Shown: positions 1-9,138 of the stretch, piece after piece
How the letters are laid out: each line of letters opens with the position of its first letter
Position numbering within the stretch: the first letter of the stretch is position 1
Source of the DNA: Blepharisma stoltei
Taxonomy: Eukaryota > Ciliophora > Heterotrichea > Heterotrichida > Blepharismidae
DNA: 64,000 nucleotides
Assembly (NCBI GenBank): GCA_914767885.1
Contig: CAJZBQ010000009.1
Location: 496,001 to 560,000 of the forward strand
Reading direction: 5' to 3'
Translations under genes and position numbers: made by a program
Notes under the pieces: model-generated
The model's database searches: none
Told to the model about the DNA's origin: nothing
What the model saw: only the letters and a program-made list of their open reading frames with translations

Positions 1-3000
1 AAAGGATTATGCTGATCACTAATTTAATAGAAGGCATTAAGGTTGTAAAACTCTATGGCTGAGAAGACCCATTTTTGAGACTTATATATGGGGAGAGGTC
101 AAAAGAAATAAAAGAGCAGGAAAAGCAGTTTAATATTAGCTCTGTAAATAATGCTATGGGAGTTTCAGGAATAGGAGCAGTTTTTCTTGTGACATTTGCA
201 TTGTACATTCATCTTGGGAATACTTTAGAATTAAGTGCAGTATTCTGTGTTGTTGCAGTCATGATGATGGTATATTCTTTATTAATCAAGACAGGTGTAG
301 TTGCAGCATTTAGCATGGCATCAATTTTATTATCAATGGAAAGGATAACCCAAATTTTATTATTGAATGAAAAGAATTCTAAAAACGAATTTAATGATTG
401 CGATGTATTAGTATCAATGGTAAATGCAAGCTTTTCTTATAAACCAAAAGATGAAATACAAGATGGAAATATTTTTGAAGAAAATTTAATGAATAATAAT
501 AGCGATGAAGATGTTCTCACAGATATAAATTTTCAGCTCAGAAAAGGTGAGCTAATGATTGTTGTAGGACAAGTAGGAAGTGGAAAAACAAGTTTACTAC
601 TAGGATTATTAAATGAAATATTTTTAAAGGAAGGAAATGTCAATATATCAGGAAAGATTTCATATTCAGGGCAAGATTCCTGAGTTTTGCCAGGGACAAT
701 AAAGGAAAACATTCTCATGGGCAATGAATATAACGAATTTCTATATAAAAATTCTATAAAAATCTGTGGGCTCGACAAAGATCTTGACTACTTCAAATTA
801 AAGGATGAAGCAACTATTGGAGATAACGGAGCAGCATTAAGTGGAGGGCAAAAAGCTCGGCTAAGCCTTGCAAGAGCTTTATATAGCAATAAAGATATAA
901 TGCTTCTTGATGATCCATTAAGTGCCGTTGATGCTAAAGTGAGCTCCTCTATATTTAAGAATTGCATTAAAGAGTTTCTTAAAGACCATGCAGTTATATT
1001 AATCTCACATCATATTCATCTGATACCAGAAGCCGATAAGATTTTATACTTATTTAGGCTAAATATTTTAAATAAAATATGAATTTGAATTTAATTTAAT
1101 TTATAGATAATCAGCATAGTGCTTAGCCAAGGGAAACAGATATTTTTTGGTGAATATCAAGAGTTTCAAGAACGGCATGACATAAGCCATTATGTTGGAG
1201 AATTGAATACCTTAAAAAATGCAAAGGAGAATTGAGATATTAAAAGCAATAATGAATTAATGATAGAAGAAAAGCCTGAAATGGCTGAAACGGTTATAGA
1301 GGAAGAAAACGATCTAGCTCCTATTTCATTGAAGACATATTACAAGTATTTTTCATACGGTTTTAACTCATATTGTCTTCTGGGAGGAGCTATTTTGTGA
1401 TTATTACTATCACAACTATCAAGTATAGCTGTATTATATTGACTTACTTTCTGATTCGCACAAGTAGAAACTGAGCAATCAAATTTATATTATGTATGAT
1501 TTTATGCAATAATTATATGCATAAATTACGTAACTACTTTTTTAAGTTCTTTAGTACTGAATTATGGATTGACACTTGCTGGGAAATGCTTGCATAATAA
1601 AGCATTAGAAAATATGTGTAAAACTAATATACAGTTTTTTGATAAAAACAGTATCGGAAAAATGATTAATCGGTTTTCTAAAGACACGTTTATGATGGAC
1701 GAGATATTGCATACTGTATTATGCCATTTTATTAGCCAAGTTTTCGATTTATCGGGAATCCTTATATCTATTGCAATTATTGTTCCGCCTGCTGCAGCAT
1801 TAGTGATATTTTATTTCCTAAATACTCTATGGTTTTCTCAATTTATATTTCCAATGATTAAAGATCTCACCACCTTAGCATTAGAGTCAAAAGGTCCAAT
1901 TCTAAGTCTAGCCAATGCATCAATACACGGAATAGCAACAATCAGATCACACAATCTCGAGAATAAACTTATAACAGACATGAAAAACAATATAGAGTAC
2001 AACTGCAGATGTGAATTGAGCAAAGAAATAATTTTCCGTTTTTATCAATTTTATATGGAAATCTTTACTTCTCTACTATGCATCATGATAGCTATAGTGC
2101 TTATCCCATGAAAAAATTTCATAACCCCTGATCTTGCAGCTATATGCATTTGTTTCTTGATTTTAGCTATGCAAACTTCTATGTCATGGGCAGATTGCAT
2201 GCTTGAAATTGATATTTTGATTATTTCTCCACAAAGGCTGATGGAGTATGCTGATCTGCAGCAAGAAGGAAAATTTGACTCAGATGAAGGCTTCAATATT
2301 AAATATGGAAAAATTGAATTTAAAAATATTTTTATTTATATTAATAAAGATTGGGTCCATTTTTTAATAATAAAAATAATTCAGTTATTTCTTATATAAG
2401 GGGTATATGAAATATGGAGAAAACTATCCTTATGCTTTACATGATTTAAATTTTGCTATATATCCTGGAGAAAAAGTTGGTATTGTTGGAAGAACTGGAT
2501 CAGGAAAATCCTCCATAATGAATGTCTTGTTTCGGATTATAAACCCTACATTGGGAACTATATTTATAGATGATCAAGACTATAAAAGTGCAGGTCTTCA
2601 TCAATTGCGTAAACAGATGTCAGCCATCACTCAGTCCCCTATAATATTTATGGCAAGCTTCAGAGATAATATTGACCCATATCATGAATATACAGATGAT
2701 GAAATATGGCGCACTTGCAAGCAGGCAGATTTATATGATCTAGTCAAATTTTTGCCTAATAAACTTGATACAGTTCTTTTAGGGCCAGAATGCAGTTTAT
2801 CAGCTGGGGAAAAACAGTTAGTCTGCCTTGCAAGAGCTTTAATAAGAAATAGTAAAATTGTGATGATGGATGAAGCAACTGCAAATGTAGACCCAAAAAC
2901 TGACAGAATTGTCCATAAAAAAATAAAAACAATGTTTCCTGACAGTACCATGCTTATTATAGCTCATAGACTAAGGACTATAATTAATGTTGATTTAGTG

Positions 3001-3714
3001 ATAGTGATGGAAGATGGGACTTGTAAAGAAATAGGTCGTCCAAAGCAGCTTATTAATAACAAGAATTCTTTGTTTACTCCCCCCCCATCCTTGATCGAAC
3101 GATTGACTGTAAAAATTCCTAAAAATTGGAGAAATTCACATCCTTGATCGAACGATTTTCATATCATGCAAATTTTTATATATATAAAAATATATTATTT
3201 ATCAAAAGCTTGGGAAGATGTACATAATGAAGTTATTTTCAGAGCTTTGAGATGACAGAAAGCTGCGGAATCAACCATCTGAAGTGATTTAATCATCAAC
3301 CTATGCTTAAAAATTCAATAATCTAATAAAATAGAGATTCTTTAAAATTTTTAAAAAAAAAAAAATTAATTTAATAAGGAACAAATTAAAATTTATACAG
3401 TTTTAAAAGGGTAACTAATAAATCAAAATATTAAAAATTGGTATTTTATGAAATTAATTCAATTTTTTGCTGTAAAAATAATTATTAAATACTCTTAACC
3501 CTCTTATTTAAAAGTAAATAAAAAAAAATATATATATATATTTTTTATTTTATATATAAAATTGTTTTCCCAAAAAATTTGTTTTTAACCCCCATCCTTG
3601 ATCGAACGATGACGAGTCGTTCGATCAAGGATGGGGGGGGGAGTTAGAAGTTTGATTTTACATACTGGGCCTCAAGAATCAGAATATTTATTAGAAAAAT
3701 TAAAAAATAATTAA
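1..3714 (+). CDS. ABC transporter, subfamily C (MRP-like), 5' truncated
   Basis: ATP-driven membrane exporter of the ABCC type. The window opens in the first membrane domain (KVVKLYGWEDPFLR, where the W is TGA). NBD1 has Walker A GQVGSGKTS near 570, a Q-loop followed by TGA=Trp at 681, signature LSGGQKARL near 840 and Walker B LLDDPLSAVD. The second membrane domain lies at about 1330-2330. NBD2 has Walker A GRTGSGKSS, signature LSAGEKQ (unusual versus LSGGQ) and Walker B MMDEATANVD. Asp in place of the catalytic Glu in NBD1 is usual for this family. Three insertions (1051-1107, 2339-2405, 3077-3643) interrupt the frame. Removing each at TA restores it, giving a C-terminus ending EKLKNN at the TAA at 3712. 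The gene is convergent with the MFS gene, 24 bp away. The substrate cannot be predicted. Confidence 0.93.
1051..1107. other. short TA-bounded IES (57 bp)
   Basis: AT-rich block with stops in frame. TA at 1051-1052 and 1108-1109 are the only pair tried that joins ...KILYL to ISIVLSQGK in frame. Boundaries are inferred from frame restoration. Confidence 0.7.
2339..2405. other. short TA-bounded IES (67 bp)
   Basis: Splits the ABCC protein just before NBD2. TA at 2339-2340 and 2406-2407 join KNIFIY to MKYGENYPYAL, giving the normal pre-Walker-A region. The block has in-frame stops and is AT-rich. Confidence 0.75.
3077..3643. mobile_element. C-rich MITE, family alpha, copy 1
   Basis: 567-bp element flanked by TTA on both sides (3074-3076 and 3644-3646). 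Terminal inverted repeats read CTCCCCCCCCATCCTTGATC inward, about 26 bp. The TIR core recurs in direct orientation near 3137 and again as half of a near-perfect hairpin that ends the element (about 3589-3643). The interior is AT-rich with no convincing ORF. Precise loss restores the ABCC C-terminus. A near-identical copy sits at 29179-29734. The TA target and CTCCC start resemble Tc1/mariner MITEs. Confidence 0.88.
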
Positions 3715-3738
3715 TTTTCTTTCTGCAATAATTAATAA

Positions 3739-5940
3739 TTATGTAGCTTTATCATCATCCGATTCAAAAGCTTTTTTCTTCTCAACTTGAGGCTCTTCAA
3801 TACAAGATCTAGTGAAAACAAGAATTAGAGCAGTCGGCACTGCAATTGCGCATATAATCATTCACATTTTCCAGCATTCTTTTTCATCACCATCCTCAGG
3901 ACAGTATTCTTCTAATAGCACCCCAGACAGAATTCCTGCAAATAATAAAGAGACGTTATTGGGAAGCACTAAAAAGGAAAAATAAACCACTTCTTGTCCT
4001 AGAGGAGCAACTTTCAATATATAATCATAAAGCCGAGGCTGGAATAAGCTGCACCCAACTCCATAAAAAATAGCAAAAAAGACACACATTGAATAGCTAG
4101 GAGGCAAAGTAAAAAAGTAAAATGATAATGCAGAAATTAAGCAGCCAAAAATAATAAGAGTATAGCTTGATATCATAAATAAAAAGAACGACAAAGCGAC
4201 TATAGAAACTATTGTCACAATCGACTGTATAGTAAAAATAGAACCCCAGTTTACGTCGTCACCGAACTCCCTTGTCATATACTTACCAAGTGATATAGGA
4301 AAAGTATTAAAAGCTCCTAATAAAATAGTCAATAATATTAGAAATACAAAATATGCATGTTTATGATGGATAATCCACAAGGAGAATTTTTCAGGAAAAT
4401 TTAAATTTATTTTACCAATTCTGGCTAACTCAAAAAGCTCTTTAGCGGGCTATTCATTATAAAATAAAATATCTCATAAAGGTCTTGGTTTTAAACACAT
4501 CCATAATGTTCAATTTTTTGCCTTCTTGATGCTCAGTCTCTTGCGAATATTTTGGTGGGCCAACAAAGTGTATTAACCCAGCACTAAGTAATGCAGTAAA
4601 TGCTGCAGATTAAGATTAATTAAAGCCGTGTTTAAAGATGGCCTGGGATTTCCGCCCCTAAAAGTTAATCCGCCCTCGCCAGATGCCCTACTGACACCGT
4701 CTGTCCTCGCCTAGAACGTCGTCAGCCTGACTTGCTCCCGGGGCGTCCGTTCGCTGGCCTGAAGCCTCGGGCGTAACTCCCAGTTTCATGCTAGGCATCT
4801 GCTGTCTTCAGGGTCCCTAATTCGAGTATATAGAAACTTCCTTGGAGTGGCGCTGCAAGCGCAGGCCACTCCAAGAAAAGAAGTATAGATAATACCTAAT
4901 CTCGGGGACGATGGCCGACTGTGCCCTTTCCAACTCCATGCCTGGAGGAAAAACCCATGTCCCAGGCATCATACGCTGTGGCACGGAGAAAACCTCTGCC
5001 AGTATACACTAAGGATGCCGCCTGTTTCTCAACTTGGTAACTCCACCTGGGCGTTCCCTGCAGGTGTTGAGGAAATTGCGTCAAGAGGTCGGGTGGTCGC
5101 CTCCACCACATTAATGCATATAAATGCTGCAGATAAAAACATAGCTCCATATGCATAATCTGCATTATCATTAAATATTTCCCAGAACAAGGAAATGCCT
5201 ATACCAATAAAAATAAATGTAACACAAAAAGTGATGACAACGAGGCTGTTTGCGATAATCCTTGATTTTTCAGGGGTGTAAAGAGAGATTGCAAAAATTG
5301 TCATTGGGACACTTATACTGTTTCCGATAGCTGTTAATGTATAGACTGATACAACGGAAACCAAGAACCACTCTGAGATAGCTATTAAGGTTAAGCCTGC
5401 GCTGAAAATTATTCCTCCAATTGTGATACTTGTTTTTACCCCAAAACGATATGGAAATGAGCCAGTTACCAAAGATGCAATACCCGTCATAAGCCCATAA
5501 ATACCAATAATTATCCCTGATTCAATGTCAGAAGTACCCCACACATCAGTAAAATATGCACATAAAACGCTTACTCCTCCATAATATCTATGCTTTTCTG
5601 CAAGTATTAAAAAAAAATACTTATTTTTGGATAAAAATATGATTATTTGATAGTCTTTGTTCTATGAAATCAAATAATTTTTTTAAATTTTAATGTCATA
5701 GCCTAATTTCTATATATTTATTATTAGTTGAGGCAGATTTAGTACCATTCCAAATGAGTACGAAACGAGAAAAAGTTGAGTGTACAATATAACTAGCTCT
5801 TTAGGATATTGGACAAATAAAATTATTGCTTCTTGAAAGTGATATAATTGATGAGTCAACGTATTAATGGATTCCTTTAACTTCTCGTCCATTAGTGGGG
5901 CAGACTCCTCTTTTTGAGGGCTTGAGGATTCGTTTTCCAT
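3739..5940 (-). CDS. Major facilitator superfamily transporter
   Basis: Membrane transporter with about 12 hydrophobic segments. The N-terminus MENESSSPQKEE is hydrophilic; the first segment begins near LVILYTQLFLVSYSFG. Segments follow at GIIIGIYGLMTGIASLV and TSITIGGIIFSAGLTLI, and the C-terminal half ends ESDDDKAT at the stop at 3739. In-frame TGA encodes Trp near 3866. The frame is cut by a 114-bp IES (5607-5720), a SINE (4611-5120) and probably a 34-bp IES (4428-4461). Removing the SINE with one target copy joins LSAAF to TALLSAGLIHF. Charged linkers and no obvious signature leave the substrate unknown. Confidence 0.85.
4428..4461. other. possible 34-bp TA-bounded IES
   Basis: On the gene strand the MFS frame meets TAA, TAG and TAA stops here. 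Joining tTA to tTA gives RYFIL-ARIGKINLNF without stops. No other evidence, so the exact ends are tentative. Confidence 0.45.
4611..5120 (-). mobile_element. SINE-like element S1 (family C)
   Basis: 510-bp GC-rich block in an AT-rich exon of the MFS gene, flanked by the 14-bp direct repeat TAAATGCTGCAGAT (4597-4610 and 5121-5134). On the minus strand it begins near GGCGACCACCCGACC and ends with a TTAATCTTA tail. It shares segments with S10 (CACCCGACCTC; the core GAAACTGGGAGTTaCG; the block TTTTTCCTCC). It has no long meaningful ORF. The target duplication contains TA, so TA-based removal can restore the exon exactly. Confidence 0.85.
5607..5720. other. TA-bounded IES (about 114 bp)
   Basis: AT-rich block with several stops. 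On the minus strand, joining at TA links LPQLI to LAEKHRYYGGVSVL in the MFS protein. There are several TA choices on the left, so the exact end is uncertain. Confidence 0.65.
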
Positions 5941-5990
5941 TTTAATTTATATATAAACTCGCTTTATTTTTTTAAAAAATCTTTTAATCA

Positions 5991-7058
5991 CTATTTTGGC
6001 TTCTCCTCAAACATTTCTGAGATCCTTTCTCCAAGTTTGCCTTCACTTTCGACCATTTTGTCAACTGTTCCGCGAGTCAAGTCTCTTGTTCTCCTTATTG
6101 TAGGGAGCTGTGGGGTATCTGGCAAATATTTAGCTAAAATATCAGGTAAATTATCCTGCAAATACTTAATTTTTTTAGTATAGTAATGTGTAACTTAACT
6201 TAACTTAACTTATTAACCATGACGTTTAACGTCTCCTACGGGGTTGCTCTTCCAGGACTACCACCACGCTCTCGTCGCTCGGGGGCCCACTAGTTGCTGG
6301 GACAGCTAGCTTTGATCTCCAACGTGCGCCTCCTGCGCGATGTTCCGGCTTCGACAGCTCATGAATGAGCTGCTTTCTCTGTACGAAGGTTGCCTGCTAG
6401 GAAATTCCAAAAAATGGAATTTCTGGCCGACTTTCGGCAAAAAAGGAAAAACTTGTAGCCCGGGGCGAAACTCCCGGTTTCTCGCTAGAGACTTGCCCGA
6501 ATGGCCTAGGAATTACCTGTAGGCACTGCTGGGCTTCTCCTTTCCAACTCCAAGCCTCCTTTTCCTTCGAGGTAAAATCCTAACCTGAGAACGGACTAGG
6601 ATCAGGCTCTGTACACTGCCAGAATTGCTTACCTGATATTGCTGTCCATCTCTAGCTAGGCAAAACCTTGCCGGATATAATTAAATAGGGTTCGAAACTG
6701 TCTGGCCGAAAGGCCAGACTCAAGTTGAGACGCCATATTTAATTATATAGTAATGTGTAAGAATGTCATAATATTCCATAAGGCCAGGATGGTAAACATG
6801 ATAATATCTGTCCCAATCATAGTCATATGCAACTCTTGTGCCATAATAAATTAGCCAGCCAGATACTAAGTAGAGCCAAAAAGCAATCGTCTTGCTCTTG
6901 AACCTTGTTTTATTTGGCTCCACAAAGACTTCGTCAACTTTTAATTGTTTGGGATTATCTGGGTCTACTTTTTCGAAGTCATAGATGTGATGATTGGTTT
7001 TGGGGAGGTTTGTTCGGATACCTCTAAAAATTGTCCTGAATAATGTGGGAGCCTTCAT
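5991..7058 (-). CDS. Small single-pass membrane protein, unknown function
   Basis: Not recognised. About 170 aa after removing the SINE at 6194-6745. The N-terminus MKAPTLFRTIFRGIRTNL is basic and amphipathic, compatible with mitochondrial targeting (inference only). One hydrophobic segment, TIAFWLYLVSGWLIYYG, is followed by a Tyr-rich stretch. Precise loss of the SINE with one 15-bp target copy joins DILTHYY to TKKIKYLQDNL, after which the frame runs to FEEKPK and TAG at 5991. The start is the first ATG. It could be a ciliate-specific subunit of a respiratory complex, but nothing proves that. Confidence 0.75.
6194..6745 (-). mobile_element. SINE-like element S2 (family E)
   Basis: 552 bp, GC-rich, flanked by the perfect 15-bp repeat TATAGTAATGTGTAA (6179-6193 and 6746-6760). 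Read on the minus strand it starts ATGGCGTCTCAACTTGAG and ends in a (TTAAG)4 tail. It carries the shared core GAAACCGGGAGTTTCG and the block GGATTTTACCTC. A GTTTCGAACCC string near its 5' end resembles a pol III B box, but no clear tRNA fold is visible. Confidence 0.88.
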
Positions 7059-7637
7059 AGCAATTTGAAGTTTTATACTTTACTACTAAATTAATATGAG
7101 ATTTATCATAAGTGCATGTCGTATGATTTAATCATCATTTGATCGCAACTGTAATAATATTAATCGGCTTATTAAGGATGATCTTATATAAGTTAAAGCA
7201 ATATACCGTAATTCCTAACACAAATTTCTGAGAGGTCAGTTTAGTGTAACTAGTTTAAGATTTTAATATTTCTGATAAGAAATCTGAATTCACTAATCCT
7301 AATTCGATTTTTATGATATGATTTTGAATTTTTAGGTATTTGTATTTAGAGCTATTTTTTAAAAATCAATGAGAGCTCAAGATAAATTTTGATTCAAAGT
7401 ATACCAAAGATCATACTTACCTACGAAATATTACTATGAATTAATATGCATTTCTATTTGATTTGCATGAAAATGAATTTTTGATCATTTTATATAAAAT
7501 AGACAAAGAAAATTGGGTTATTTTTTATACCGCTAAAAGGTTTGGAAAGGAAATTTGGTTTGATGATATTCATTGATTTCTTTATTGGATACTATATCTT
7601 ATAAAAAATTGTCAAATTATATTGATATATTTTTGCA
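7059..7637. other. intergenic, AT-rich
   Basis: Spacer between the divergent genes starting at 7058 (minus) and 8275 (plus). No coding frame with TGA=Trp, RNA gene or repeat is seen before the SINE that follows. Confidence 0.5.
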
Positions 7638-8081
7638 TAAATAAAATGGTATTCGGTTCGAGAGAAATTAGCTTTGCTAATTTTCTCTCCCTCATGGAAT
7701 TTTATTTATGGGGTTAGGTTTTCTCTCGAGAACTTTTGTACAGCAATAGACGTTTAACTCTGGGGATAACCAGAGGAACGCCTCCTCAGTGCACTAAGAG
7801 GCTCGGAGTTTTACCTCTCAGCACATCCCCACGGGAGGATGACCCTTAGGCGGAACACGCGCAGGAGCTGAGTCAGGCAAGGCATTGTCATCGCGCCGGG
7901 CGAGAAGTGCAGCAAGACGAGCGACGAAACTTTGATAGAAGGCTTGGGCCTGGGCTGACCAGGTTGATCCAAGATGGCTCGGTGACGTCCCAAGTTTTGC
8001 CAAAAGCCCTTTTTATAAGGGCTGCGGCACCGGACACCTTAAAGACCGAATTATTAAGTCAGTAAGTAAGTAAGTAAGTAA
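7638..8081 (+). mobile_element. SINE-like element S3 (family A)
   Basis: 444 bp with 14-bp target repeat GATATATTTTTGCA (7624-7637 and 8082-8095). It begins ATGGTATTCGGTTCGAGAG, contains GGAGTTTTACCTC near 7806 and ends with (TAAG)n. Nearly the same sequence recurs at 51837-52267 inside the Piwi gene. GGTTCGAGAGA near the start resembles a B box but is too near the 5' end for a normal internal promoter. Confidence 0.88.
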
Positions 8082-8274
8082 GATATATTTTTGCAAAATT
8101 AGTTTACATATTAAAATTTATAATTCAAAAAATTATATTGCTTCTTAACAAACTTAAATAATTTTCTGCTTTTCTGAACATTAAATACCTCCCATGTTTA
8201 AATATACCTAAACAATAGCGACACTCCATATGATTTATCGTTAAAATTGCCTAACTGAATTTTATAATATTAAA

Positions 8275-8919
8275 ATGAGCAAAATCCCAAGAACTACTAA
8301 CCGAAATTTTAACGCAGAGCCAGACCCCAAAATTCTTGAAAGAATCAATCTTATGTACCAAACTTACATCGAAACCTCCCAAAATCCATTAAGTCAGCTT
8401 GGACCTGAATTCAATGAGTTTTTCAAATCAGAAAGAATCATATCTTTTCGTATAAAAACCCCAAAGGCTTTAAATCAAAAAGGAGAAGCCGCTCTTCAAG
8501 AGCCAAAACTCTGGATCTTATGAATGTTTATTTTATTTTTAGATCAAAGAGACACTTTTAGCAATATTTTGAAGGTTTGTAAGGACGGATTTGGCTTTGT
8601 TAAACAGAAAGATGCTTTAATTGAAGGTCTAAATGTTCTTTTAGGTAAATGCCCTGAATTAGAAGTAAAACCAGAAGATGAAGATGAATTTGGGAAACTT
8701 ATAGGAGACAGACCAAGTAAAGCGCCAAAAGAAATACTTGCAGTGTCGAAATGTGGTAAGTATGTATTAGTTAAGCTAGCACAAGACCAACAGATGAGGC
8801 TTAAATCACAGTTTGCGGTTGCGCCAATAAAAGATATGGAAGTCGATAGCTCAGTTGCAGTATTATCACTGACCAAAATGCTGCAGAGGTCTAATTATTC
8901 ATATCACCCATCTCCTTAA
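8275..8919 (+). CDS. Hypothetical protein
   Basis: Not recognised. The frame from ATG 8275 (MSKIPRTTNRNFNAEPDP) to TAA is open throughout if TGA at 8521 is Trp. A segment at about 8510-8545 (ILWMFILFL) looks out of place in this hydrophilic protein. It contains a 21-bp TA-to-TA stretch whose loss keeps frame and gives LWILDQRDTF, so a very short IES is possible. The C-terminal half (KEILAVSKCGKYVLVKLAQ) is predicted folded but matches no family I can name. Confidence 0.65.
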
Positions 8920-8954
8920 ATAATGGATTCTATTAATAGAGAAATGTAATTTAA

Positions 8955-9068
8955 ATGGAAAATAATTGGAAAACCCTTCAAAGCGTGTCATTTTCAAATC
9001 CCCAACAAACCAAAAAGAGAGCAAAACCTGTTAAGCAATTCAATGATATCCCTATTAATTTTAATTAA
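8955..9068 (+). CDS. Possible 37-aa ORF or 3' exon
   Basis: ATG-started frame MENNWKTLQSVSFSNPQ ending INFN and TAA. Codon use looks like its neighbours. It could be a short gene or the tail of the upstream gene after an unmapped IES at about 8915-8950. I could not find a TA pair that joins them in frame. Confidence 0.3.
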   Translation: MENNWKTLQSVSFSNPQQTKKRAKPVKQFNDIPINFN

Positions 9069-9138
9069 AATTTTATATTATAAACTTTTTTTAAGCGCCA
9101 AAATCATAGTAAATCATTATATTTCATCTCTGAAGAAA

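Noticed and set aside
6680-6735. B-box-like GTTTCGAACCC in S2 and GGTTCGAGAGA in S3/S6
   Set aside because: No paired A box at proper spacing common to all families, so a tRNA origin is not claimed.
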